Positions 22,481-33,175 of a stretch of 33,800 nucleotides of DNA are shown here, in pieces. Origin of the DNA: Chromera velia (taxonomy: Eukaryota; Sar; Chromeraceae); assembly GCA_018398765.1 (NCBI GenBank), contig JAHBMJ010000042.1, positions 25,001-58,800 of the forward strand, read 5' to 3'. Every line of letters starts with the position of its first letter. The stretch's first letter is position 1. Below the pieces are notes generated by a model. It searched no databases, was not told where the DNA came from, and was given only the letters and a program-made list of their open reading frames with translations. Both the position numbers and the translations under genes were made by a program.

Positions 22481-25400
22481 CTCGAAGTCGTGTCCAAAGA
22501 ACACTGAGAGAAGGATGTGCATATGCAGCACCAGGACTCTTGCTTGACCAATCAACAGATTGCATTCATCCCCCTTTCATGTCTCTACAGGTGACTCTGA
22601 GAGTGGGCACACCTCTGGAAAGGGCGGTGGGTGCCCCTCTGCGGATTCGCATTCTGAGTACATGGAGATTCGTTTCAAAGACGACCGTCAGTCAGTCCTT
22701 CAGTTGAGCATAATGTCCATATGGATCACGGTCGCCATTGTCTGACCGAGTTTGTCTCTCAACTTCGCCCTTTTCTTTTTCATTCGTCTGAACAGGTCTG
22801 TCTTTCAACTTCGCCCTTTTCGTTTTCATTCGTCGTTGCGTGGGAGTTTCTGTCGGTGCGATGAACTCAACCAAGAGGGCAGACAGCTCGAGTGAATTAA
22901 CAGAAAGAAATAAACAGATGGTTGGAGATTTTCTCATTCGCATGTCATGTTCTGCAACCCGTGCTTGTACGTCTGCGTCTGTGTGTGCATGCATGCATGC
23001 AGGCATCCCGTTGAGTGTGCTCCACTTCACGAAGATGAAGGCCCTGTACGAGAGGCACAACAGGGAGTCTGACCCTGGTAAGTGAGTGAGTGCATGGGCT
23101 CTTCTGGGTGTGGGAGGGAGAGGGACAGGGCGGGTCGGGGCAGGGTGGATTTTGAGAGAGAGAAAGTGAGGACAAAGAAAGTGGGGACAATCTAGGAGGG
23201 GTGGAGGGAAAGTCAATCAGGGTTTGACATTGAAGGATTGTGAAGTAGGGATTTCATTCCTTTTTTGGCATCAACAACAACACCCATGAAGGTTCGGTGA
23301 GGTCTCAACGAATGACGTTCCGTGGGCGATTGGTGAGCTGAGAGGCAGTAATCTCATCGGCTTGCTTGTCTTGTCTGTCTTCTGCGTGTCTGCAGAAAAT
23401 GAAAAGCTGGCCAGACGTCTGTATATCCTCGTTCGTCGCTACGTGTCTTTTATCGGTCGGTCACTTATGCATGGGAGGTGTCTCTCTTCTCTTTCTGTGC
23501 AAGCGAGGCCTGTCCTTTTCTCTTCTGTTTCTTCTCATCGATTTTGCCAATTCTCTTGAATGATAGACTTCCCGGCTTTTTCTCAGACAGATCAATCAGG
23601 CCCCTTCCGTTTCTAGCATCTATACGCTTGTTGGTTGATTCATTTGGTTCCGCGCGTAAAAAAAAAAAAAGAGACGGGCATGGACACGCAGTTGGAATTC
23701 CTCAATCTGTCACTTTGGGCGGGCTGCTGTCTCTCCGCATCTTATTTTCGTGAAGTGGATTGTTGCTTCCTCCGTCTCCACATAATTCCTTCCTTCCTTC
23801 CTGTCTGCAGGGATTGATCCACGAAAACCCGGAAACCTGGGGGGAAATATGCACGCAGCAGCCCCTGGTGAGTTTGTTTTCATGAGAACTTGCGCGAGTT
23901 TGTGTGTTTGTCTTACCATCTCGTCCGTCGGTTGTCTTTTAATCCGAAACGAAGGAAAATTCCAATTCCATCTTCGCACTGCGCGGAAAAGGAAGAGAAA
24001 GAGAGCACCTGTCTCTCTGGTTGACTCTTTCGATCTTCATTCTGTGCCCTCTCTCTCGAATTTGAAGAAAGAAAAGAGGGTAGAGGTGACTGCTGTGCTT
24101 TTCGATCTCTGGGGCTGCTTTTCGATTTTGTGGGGGCTGTGGTGGGTCCAACAGGTGAAAAGCTCTTCGGAAGCAGACGGCAACAGAGTGAGGCAAGGGA
24201 ATGAGATAGAAAAGGATGCACTGCGTGGCTGTTTTTGCCCTTCATCATACCAGTGTTTGTTTACGTGGTTGCGTGCATTTTTTTCTTCGATTGATTGCTT
24301 GTCTGTTTGCAGAGAACGTTTTCAAGTGGCTGCACGCGAACATGGCAGTCTCATTTGAGGGATTTGCGAGCCCTCTGAACTGCTTCTTCCCCCGCTTTTG
24401 CTCGGCGTTTCCGGACACCGATAGGTCGGTCGGTCTGCCCGTCAGTTTCAGACGGCAAATGCTTGCCCGACAGGGGCGGTTGCTGCCCTATTGCTGATTG
24501 TCGGTTACGCTTTCCGCTCTTAGACCTCAGTTGATGGATCAGCTCGGCTGTCTTGATGTCGGAGTGAAAAAAAATGAATTGCTGAGCCTCTCTGCCTGCC
24601 GTCTGCAAAGATGGCCTTGGAATAGAAGGGCCAAACTGAGAAATTAGAGAGAGGGGGGGGCCTCGCCTTACCCCACTTCTTTTTAAACGTGTCTCTTTCT
24701 CCCTCCCTTACCCTTCTTCCTTTCAGGTGGTTCGGTTCGCAGGGCAGCTTTTTTGACTTCTGGCCGAAGAGCGGCCACTTTGAGGTGGGACCTCCGTACA
24801 CTGAGGAGGTCATGCAGGCGGCGGCTGAGCACCTGCTGGAGGTCTGTCTGTTTTTTTGTTTGCAGCCCCAGCTGTCCTCGCGTGCCTGCCAGCGTGCCGA
24901 TTTGTCCTTCCTGCATTTCCCCCCCCCCCTTCATTCCCCTTAAATGGCTCTTGCTGCCCTTCGCTGCCCTGGGTTAAGTGTCTTTTGTTCCGGTGACCGC
25001 GCCTTCCTTGCCTGCGGTGATCTTGCAACATGAAGTGCCTGCCTGATTGACCGAGGTTGTATAGAGGACCATGGGCACAGGGGGGCATTTCCGTTTGCAC
25101 ATTAGTCTGTGTGCCTTCATGCCTGCCTGGTTCACATTTTGCCTCTCTGTTATGTTCATTGGTCGGAGGAAAAAGCCAAGAACGATACAGAGGTGAACGA
25201 AGAGGCGAACGAACAATCGGGTCCTCAGTCCTACAGGGGACACAAACGGAAACGGAAGGTCCATAGCAACAACCGAGCAGAGAGAGAAGGGGAGAGATTC
25301 GGTTCACTTCACATTGAGCGTCATTTTTGTGTCTGTCTGTGTGTTCATGCATGCAGCTGTTGGAGGCAGCGCGAGACTCTTCGGACCCGCTCTCCTTCAC

Positions 25401-25915
25401 CTGCTTTGTGCCTGACTGGCACTCGCCGCCTTGTCCTGGTCAGTCCTTTTTCTTCTCTTTGACCTTTTTCATTTTCAGTCCGAAAACCCGATTTTGTGCT
25501 CTCTGCCAAAGCGAATCTCGCTGCCTGGCCGGTCGAAAGGGAATGGTGCGATCGCCGTGTTTTTCCGCCACAATCTTCATGACCTGTTGTCCTTCTCAGT
25601 CGCACTTTTCTTTTCTTTCTTTTCTTCTCCCCCCTCGTCTTCTTCTTCTTCCTCCTCTTTTTCTTCTTCTTTTGACTTTTAGCTTCCTTTCTGCGTGCCT
25701 CAGATTTCCTGTCAGACATACCCGATGTGATGTGATGTGATGCAGCACTAGAATTCATGGAGAGTGAGCGCTTTGGGGACTTCCTCAAGGCACGAGAGGT
25801 CGCTCCTGGACGGGCGGTGAGTCTTTTTGTCTTTTTGTTTGTTTGCTTGCGTTTTCTTTTTTTGTTTGTTTGTTTGTTTGTTTGTTTGTTTGTGTTCTCT
25901 TTTTTTCTTTGTTTG

Positions 25916-25949
<34 letters not shown>

Positions 25950-26957
25950 CTTTCTTTGTTGGTTTGTTTGTTCGTTTGTGTTTTTCTTTGTTTGTTTGTT
26001 TGTTTGTCTGTGTTTTTCTTTGTTTGCCTACATGGCTACATGTGTTTGAACGTGCCGAGGGCTCTAGGAGTGGGTGGGAGTTTATGAGCACCGCCTCCTG
26101 TGTCCACGTGAATCAGCCAGTGCAGCGCAGAGCGTGCGTCAAGCACCTCCATTTGTCTGGTCACTGTCTGGTGAAGCAGGGCGAGAAGCAGCGAAAGACA
26201 AAGAGAGAGAAGAGGAGGGGGGGGAGACAAATCAATGAGTACCTTTCCGTTGCAGTGTCCCCTGCTCCTTCCATTTTTTCCGCTCCTTTTCGGACGAGTG
26301 CAGTGAGGAAGGAAAGGCAAAATACACAGAGAGGGAGATGCATTTTTCAATGGCATTGAATCTGAATCGTCTCAGCATTCCTTGATGGTCGTCATGCTTG
26401 TGTTTGTCTGGTGCCTGCGGTTTTATCGGCGCAAGAAGCGCTTGAGAAGTTTGCGACAGTCCTGTTGATTCTGAGAGTGTTGATGTGAAAGAAACTGTTG
26501 TTTGTCTATGCGCGCTCGTCCCTCTTGCCTGCCTGCCTGCCTGCCTGCAGCACCAGTACATTTCCGGAGTCCAGTTCATGCTCGACAAAGGGTCCGAGAA
26601 GAGATACTACGTGCCCCCCCATGGAACGAGGGCGTACGTGTATCAGGTCAGTGAGTCTTCACGTTGGTGTATGGTGCTTTGAATGTGTGTCTAACAACCA
26701 AAAATAAGGTCTTTTTCCGGACCTCGTCAGTCATCTTTGGAGTGGCGTATGCAGGCGTTCTCATTCTCTCAAGACTCTACGTGGAATGAAGTGGAGAGCT
26801 CGACTTCCGGACTGATCCCTCATGTCTGGCTTCTTTCTCTCGTTTGTCCTTCTCTTGCCATCTGCCTTCCTTTCAGAATGCGGCAGCAGCTGAGGCACTC
26901 CCAATCACCGTCCTCTTCAAGCGAACTCTCCTAAAGCAGATGTGCAACGTCCATTGA
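17439..26957 (+). CDS. PCIF1: PCIF1/CAPAM-like cap-specific mRNA (2'-O-methyladenosine-N6) methyltransferase homologue with altered active site
   Basis: Homologue of the enzyme that makes m6Am next to the mRNA cap, about 1508 aa. Exons: 17439-17994, 18279-18394, 18672-20054, 20347-20400, 20765-22337, 22591-22686, 23003-23077, 23396-23455, 23811-23867, 24313-24424, 24727-24841, 25357-25438, 25746-25816, 26551-26646, 26877-26957. All phases and CAG acceptors agree. PCIF1-family blocks in order: PLWDFSVDT (about 188), RRYRLWCRQEMGLAEPPGDS (about 230), LPFRLPLSQ (end of exon 4), YMEIRFKDDR (about 1250), FASPLNCFF (1341-1349), SAFPDTD (1354-1360), LSFTCFVPDW. The catalytic NPPF is GPPY at residues 1382-1385 (bases 24788-24799). 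Residues 1-185 are rich in Arg/Gly/Asp and have no WW domain. Long low-complexity inserts fill exons 3 and 5, including a Lys/Glu coiled-coil-like run at about 1101-1158. The family call is firm. Catalytic activity is doubtful. Confidence 0.95.
22411..22474 (+). repeat. (CA)n-(GA)n microsatellite in intron 5 of the PCIF1-like gene
   Basis: About 15 CA units run directly into about 16 GA units, inside the intron between 22338 and 22590. Confidence 0.95.
25601..25680 (+). repeat. Pyrimidine (CTT)n / (CTTTT)n tract in intron 12 of the PCIF1-like gene
   Basis: An almost pure C/T tract ending about 65 bases before the acceptor at 25744-25745. Confidence 0.85.
25840..26033 (+). repeat. (TTTG)n with internal (GT)n microsatellite in intron 13 of the PCIF1-like gene
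   Basis: TTTG units start just after the exon 13 donor at 25817 and surround a GT run near 25918-25947. Both strands give only repetitive open frames. Confidence 0.9.
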
Positions 26958-28335
26958 AGCCTCATTGACTGGTCGTTCACTCATGCTGAAGAGTCTGTAT
27001 TACAGAGAGTTCATGTAGCGAACTGGAATTCTTGAAATTAGAGAATTTTAACCAAAAGTCAAAAATCCTAGCGAACATCCTTATGCCCCGGATAGGCGCT
27101 TAAACCGCGCGGCCCGCGCCTTAAGGCATTACCGGTACCACTGGTATCAATTGGATCTTAGCAATGTGCTTTGTCCCTCCTGTTCAGCCACCTTATGGCG
27201 TCCAGACAGAAGGTAAAGCGAGGACAAGAACCCTGCGGAAGATCTAGAGAATTAAGGAACGTGTGTAACGTTAACTGAAGCAACACTTCACAGGTTTAGG
27301 TAAACGAGGTCTCAATCCTACTTTGACTCTAAGAGGTTCTATCAAGCTTTGTCTTCAGACTTCTTTCGACTTCACATGAATCCGACTCTATAGGTTCAAC
27401 TAGAGATTCAATGACTTCGGCTGACTTCAACTCAAACCCTGCCGTAGGATGTTGCTCAGACAACATGTTGCTAAAGAAGCCAAATGTAGACTTGCATGCA
27501 TGCGCAGACCTTCGAGTGCGGCACGTACAGGCAGACTGTGTATACGTGCAGCGGCAGGGCATGACATCGGCACGCGGGCTCATTCAGATACAGCGCATGC
27601 GAGGGTCTAGAGGGCGGCGCTACAGAGTAGGACTCCACAAATGACTTGATTAATTTACATAAATTCTCTTAAATTAAGTCTCAAATTCTCAATTTATTTA
27701 TAGAAATTTGTGCTCAACACGTGTACGTATACGGGTTGTATACTTAGGGGTCAACAGTTGTTATTTCTGTTCAATTGCAAGGATAAAACATATTGAATGT
27801 ACTGGATCTATCTAGGTATCTATTAATTTATATCGCCTGTTGGCACAATGGTATTATTCCTAGCGTTATTGAGCGGTTTGTTTTAAAATTGTTTACTTGT
27901 AATTTTAAGGTGTAAATTTTTATTTTAATTAGAGCTCACTATAGCATACTGGCAGTTAGTATGACACAGTTTCAAAATCTTTTTTCTAGTCTTTTTTTAA
28001 AAAAATGTATGATAAAATTGCACTCAGTCATAATAACACAACATTATACAACCTAGTACACAACATGTTTTGAATATTTTAACACAAATTGTTACATAAT
28101 ATCAAACGAGTCAATCCTTTTATATCTTTCTTGTATATTTTTATTTATTATTATGTCAATGGGTTGTTGATTATTAGTCGGATCAATTTTATGCAATCAA
28201 AATTTATCCTAGAATTTGTCCTAATTCGGCAACCAGCTTAGAAAGTAACAAACAAGCTCACATATCATGCAGAACGAACGACGGAGGGAGGGATGCACAA
28301 GCAGATGCACTGCCAGATGTATTGAGCAATGAACT
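26958..28335. other. Intergenic region, no gene seen
   Basis: After the PCIF1 stop there is a moderately AT-rich stretch with a GC-rich inverted-repeat-like patch at about 27088-27130 (CTTAAACCGCGCGG...CCGCGCCTTAAGG). From 27650 to 28260 the sequence is strongly AT-rich and closed in all frames. I saw no tRNA or coding signal. Confidence 0.6.
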
Positions 28336-28463
28336 GCTAGTTCAGGATACGTTCAGGAGAAGCGCACGCTTTGCTGCAGTGCAATTCGTGCCTCACTGCT
28401 ACTGTTAGGGCTGTGGTGGCGGAAGTCCAGGGAACAAACCTCCAAACTGTCCCAACACGATGT

Positions 28464-29607
28464 TTACTCAAGCTCTGTGATCCTCTCTCGCAGTTGCGTA
28501 TTCTCCTGCGGAAAGACATTGCACTGAGAAGACACATTCTGCAAAGCCTGCTGCTGGGACTCTGATTTAATAGTTGCACTGAGTTTCTGACGCTGAAGAC
28601 TTCTCTGCATCTCAAACAGTCGAAACTCGTACTTAGTGAGTCGCCCAGCCTGCTGAGGCACAGCATTATACAGTGCACGACTGAACTCTGAAGCCTCCCG
28701 TTCATCTTGTTCAATGCCATCCTCAGGTTATCTCCCCCCAGCTTCATGGTCACTTGTCATTTTAACCATCGGCCACGCCCCTAGGGTTGCCACAGTAAAC
28801 CTCCCCCCCTCCGTCACGGTATTTACACAATCCCCTCCATAGAGAGTGAGGGAGGGTCTACAGGCCTCAGCGCTTGTCCCCCACCAATATGAATTAGACG
28901 AGGTGATCAATAGCAGGAAGCTGGTCTTCACACCGTTCAATTCTACATTGACAAAGGTATGCCCCCCGCAGTGTCCCTCAACAACTTGCCCCTCCCCCCG
29001 CCTCCCCCACCACTTTCAACCGCCCTCCGTCGCTCTCAAACCCCTGCAATGTCGTCTTAACTTTGAGAAGCATCCGGTTTTTGAAAAACGGACTGCCCTT
29101 CCAAAGTGCCGTGTGTGAGGGGGCATCAAGGTAGCCCGCTGCTCGGAGACGCTCAATGCTTATCCAGTCTAAATAAAGGAAGAGATGTCGGAGAAGAATG
29201 ATAAGAAGTGCGTTTGCAGGATAAATGTTTAATTCGGTGAAAAAACGCGTGTGGAAGTAGAACTGTGGGCACAGAGACGCAATTACATCACAAATTTTCC
29301 TAAGAATTTTTGTGATGAAAACGAACATCCGATCTATGAAGGGGTTCTGAGGGAGATAAAAGTGCAAGATCTTCTCCAACGGTTCTGTTCCATCTGCTAC
29401 TATTGTTGAGATGGACACAAATTGTTTCTCCTCTTGAATCCCTCCAAACTCCCGGTGAAGGACCCTCACACGAATGTTGAGGCTTTCTGCACTCACAAAC
29501 AAACCTTTGGATGGGGTTTTCGCAGCCATCAAACGCACTTCCAAACAGTTAAATTTGTGCACCCCCCTCCACTTTGGACAGCCAGCCACAGGGTCGTGTC
29601 CCCCCAT
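28464..29607 (-). pseudogene. Unrecognised broken reading frame with a coiled-coil-like end
   Basis: I recognise no family. A 209-aa minus-strand frame (29607-28978, start MGGHDPVAG) has hydrophobic stretches such as NALLIILLRHLFLYLDWI. Near 28985-29010, in a G-rich run, the coding signal moves to another frame that reads VEGHCGGHTFVNVELNGVKT. That frame continues to 28464 and meets only one stop, TAA at 28728-28730. Past it lies a Gln/Glu-rich, probably helical end (YEFRLFEMQRSLQRQ, ENTQLRERITELE). One frameshift plus one stop suggests a decayed gene or mobile-element protein. Confidence 0.35.
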
Positions 29608-29689
29608 CCAAATCGATGTCTAGTATATATAGGTGGCGGACTGTATGCTAGTACAGGCGGTGGAGGATATAGACGAAGGCTCCATGGCA

Positions 29690-29896
29690 TCATGCACCCC
29701 TTTCTTCCTCCCCTTCGGTATACAAATTCATAAGCACTGCAGTCACAGTCGCTTTCTCTTCCGCAGTCACTGAAAGCGAAAGCTTCTCAAGCTTTAACTT
29801 GTATGCTGCAGTGGCTGTGTGTCTCTTAAAAATTGCCTTCACGTATTGCTGCCCTTTTTTGTACAATCGAAACCCGGATGGATCCGCACGGATCAC
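29690..29896 (-). pseudogene. Short unrecognised reading frame, possibly part of the same broken gene
   Basis: A 68-aa minus-strand frame with a basic, plausible protein composition (DPSGFRLYKKGQQYVKAIFK) and a final TEGEEERGA. It sits just upstream of the broken 28464-29607 frame on the same strand. It has no clear start, so it may be an upstream exon or fragment of that locus. Confidence 0.25.
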
Positions 29897-30879
29897 AGAT
29901 AAAAACCTACTGTCTATTTTCTTTTTGCACTAGACAGCAGCAGTAGTCGCATATTTCTTGGCGCAGTCCTAGAGGTATGGGCTCCAATGGGCAATCTTTC
30001 AGCTGGACGGGCATTGTTCCCTCAGGGCTGTCGGACCCTGCATGGTCCTGACCAGAATCACTCGAAGTCCCACCCGCGGGCTTTGAGCATCCCTGTCGTC
30101 TCGCGACCTCTTTGAGGTTTGTTGCAGCTCAGACATTCCAGACAGATGTACGGCTTTTCTTCCGAGCTCCGACATCGTATTACTCACAGCATTGATTCAA
30201 TTGGAACGCGCCAGATCGACTCGATCATGAGACGGCTGCCACTCCAAACAGCTGATGCCAGAATTATACCGACCTGCATCATTTTTTTTTCCCGCCCGCG
30301 CATCGCGCGATCATGCATGCATGCATGTATGTGCATGCATGATGCATACATATTTCTTTTTATCGCCTCTCTAGGTATGTATTGGTCCGGTATACATAGG
30401 TTTGGTTCCTATTTCCGGGGCTATCAATCCTAGTTGCTCCACATAGGCACCCTGCGTGGTCCCTATGCCTGCACCTAGAACTGCCATAAAAATTCCTTCC
30501 TGCGAGATGTGCTGAGGTCCCTGTATGCCTAGGGCCTCGCACTCTTAATCACTCCCTGCCTTGCTGGATGTGTTCGGGTGATCTATCAATTCGATGTGAA
30601 GGTGGAATATAAAAATAGAGACTGATCAACACTTTCTCCACTAATCTTCCCTTCTCCCGCTTTTCCTTTCCTTTTCTGTTCCTTTGTGTTGATACTAAAT
30701 ATTTTAAAGAATTTTTTTCTTTTCAACAATGTTACTGCTTTCTTTCCTTCTTCATGCAATGGGTCTCTTCAACCTTATATTTTTTCTCTACTAAATTTAA
30801 TTGTGTTCAACTTTTCCTTGATCTCCTTATTTCTTTCTTCCTTCAATAGTTCTTTCCCCCCCCTCTCCCTCTTCTTTCT
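29897..30879. other. Spacer and probable 3' UTR of the retrotransposon
   Basis: No gene is supported. A (GCAT)n-like palindromic cluster lies at about 30314-30350. From about 30660 to 30879 the plus strand is pyrimidine-rich; read on the minus strand this is the purine-rich sequence directly after the retroelement stop and may be its 3' UTR. Confidence 0.5.
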
Positions 30880-33175
30880 TCACTCTCCTCCATTTGTTCG
30901 GTCGGCCAGTCCAACATACGCCGAGTACTCCCTCCTCAGCAACATTTCAGTAACTTTGAAACCGCGGGCCCCACAGCTTGCTTGTATTGATGCAAATACT
31001 GTAGAAGAAGCTGCTCTCTGAACTGCGACCGAAATCGTTTTCCACCACTGATCTGCCATTCTCTGTCTTGCTGCCTGGTCTACACCCTCTCCCAACCTCT
31101 CACTTGACTGTTGCACCATTTCTTTCATAAAGCGCACTGTCTCTTTCCCTAGTCTCCCAAACGTCTCGAACACCAGAGGTACGAACCTGATCCCCATGGC
31201 TCTGCAAGCTTTATCGTAATGGGAGTGTTTATTGTTCTCCTTCTCCAATGCTGCTGCCCCTGCTTTCTTTGAGTTTCGTTGCAGTCGGGCCCCAGTTTGG
31301 ATTGGGTGAATCAATGTAACATCTCCCACCACTGAGTCTCCATTTGGCAAACTTGCAAATAGGTTGGGCCACTTGTCTCTCTCTTCTGCCAATGGTCCCT
31401 CTAGTGTGAGACCTAAGGTGCCAAACGTTGTTTCCCCCTCCACTGTGTAGTATTTCACCCCTGTTATGAGCTCAAAAAAGGCTGCTCCCACCATCTGATG
31501 ACGTCTCCACAACCCTCCTCCCGTAGGACACTTACCTCCGTGTATTCCTTGGATATCACTTCTTGTTCCACATCCGTAAATAGGTTGTCTGACAATCTGC
31601 GGAATCGGTAGGCCAAGTCGAAGCCTGAGTGCCGTACGAAAGATCGGAGGGTGCATCTTGTGATTTGCATCACATGGAATGGCCCCCATCCACGCACTTG
31701 CTCTATTCCCTGAACAGCTGTGTAGGCGGACTCGTCCTTCTGTGTCTAAAGGGACAAGCTGCATAAGTATGTCTAAAAACGACCACCCCATGATCGTATT
31801 TGGCGCCTGCCTGCATGCTGCCCCCCTCTCTATGTCCCCTTAACAAGGAATCTCTCCAAGAAATCGTTTTCTCGTTGCCGCTTGTACTGTATCAAACAGC
31901 CTCCCCTGCACTCCTTTTGCACTTTCTTTTCTCCATACCTCTGCATTTGCTTGCCACTCTTTACGGAGGAGAGTCTCAGACCCTGCTGGTGCTGCTTCTA
32001 GTGCCTTACTATCGTTTTTCAACCGGGAAAACGCTGTTTCAGCTTATCATGCCCAAGCTTGTCGCGACACCTTCCGCCAAATCTCTTCAGCGTTGTTTCC
32101 ATACCCCTGCTCCAACAGCCGTTTCAAAACGTCTGCTAAGCATGACGCAAAACACCCCACAATGGCACTTGTCTGTAGCAAGTTGTACCGCGGGATGCCC
32201 AACCCTCCTTGCACAAGGGGAAGCGTTGCCTAGAGGGTGTGTTGCACTGTCCATTCCCCATGCCCAATGCCCATTCCCTTCCTGAATGCGGAGAGAAGCG
32301 TGTCGTCTGCTTCTGCCCACACCATTGCGGGAATAGCATCTCCCATCAGCTTGAGCAAGAAGCTCAGCTTGGGGAACACACAGTATCGGAAAAGAAGCCA
32401 ACTTCCCTGTGGGTCTCTGTATTCTGCCACCTTCTCTGCAAGCTCCACTGCATCCTTCTTCACTTCTTCAAAGCGTTGCAGCTCGAACTCGTGTGTCCCT
32501 ATTCTCCCCCCTCCCAGTATGAACCCCTCTCTTGACAATTCTAAACCGTTTGGAGGATCTTCTGGGCACTGCCACCTGACCGTGTTACTCTTTCCATACC
32601 TCTTTGCCCAGTCCGGTGAGAATGTGAGACTCTTCCCTTTCCCTAGGTTGAGGGTCAGGTTGAATGTCGCAAAGTCCCGCACCGCTGCCCCCCATGACTT
32701 TTTTAGTCCTCCCGCTGGAAAAAAGAGCCCAACGTCGTCCATGAAGGCCCCAATCATTCTACTCTATCTTAGGTGCTGTTATTGGAGCATTTCTGCAAGC
32801 CTGTCCCAAACCGGCTTCAAGCCAATGCAGAACAATGCTGGGCCCATTACATCCCCTTGCTGCACTCCCTCCTCCGACATAATTACTCTTGTCTCTCCTG
32901 AATCTGTTTGGAAGAACGTTGGAGCTGCCCGCCTATAAAAGAACATCAAGAATGTATAAAGTTCTAGAAAGTGCTCTAAAACCTCGTCCATAATCTTTTG
33001 TCGGTCCGCTGCATTAAAAGCGTTCTGGGCGTCTAGTCGGAGGAAGACGGCCGACTTATCCATCTGGAGGGCCGTTTTCACTGTATGATAGAGGCAGGCA
33101 CATAAGATAAATCTATCCCGAACGGTCTCCAACAGTAAAACGGTCTCCAAAACAACCATACCTCTCAAGTTTTTT
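30880..33175 (-). pseudogene. 5'-truncated non-LTR retrotransposon: reverse transcriptase plus C-terminal nuclease-like domain
   Basis: One minus-strand frame of about 763 codons (33168 to 30880) contains reverse transcriptase motif A (LRLDAQNAFNAADR), motif B (EGVQQGDVMGPALF), motif C (GAFMDDV) and thumb (GFILGGGRIG). The C-terminal part seen in RLE-type elements follows: FRTALRLRLGLPIP, a damaged zinc motif (YGCG...H...C), RRHQMV, GDVTLIHPI and GIRFVPLVFETFGRLG. Six in-frame stops (32779-32781, 32764-32766, 32230-32232, 32047-32049, 32044-32046, 31840-31842) and no frameshift show that it is dead. The N-terminal part is missing, as in usual 5' truncation. The RPD-type nuclease motif reads WPN. 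Confidence 0.88.

Noticed and set aside
24788-24799. GPPY as a sequencing error of NPPF
   Set aside because: It would need three base errors in one codon within an otherwise perfect exon with intact frame and splice sites.
25345-26091. Minus-strand Lys/Thr/Asn-rich 248-codon frame
   Set aside because: It comes from the TTTG and CTT repeats in PCIF1 introns 12-13 and is antisense to exons 12-13.
27391-27430. GGTTCAACTAGAGATTC as a tRNA B box
   Set aside because: No matching A box or acceptor stem could be folded around it. Other GGTTCGA strings in the window lie in coding exons.
30880-33168. Reassigned stop codons (for example UAA/UAG read as Gln) to explain the stops in the retroelement
   Set aside because: The three host genes have no in-frame TAA or TAG in nearly 10 kb of coding sequence and end in TGA, and the retroelement also has an in-frame TGA. 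Decay explains all of it.
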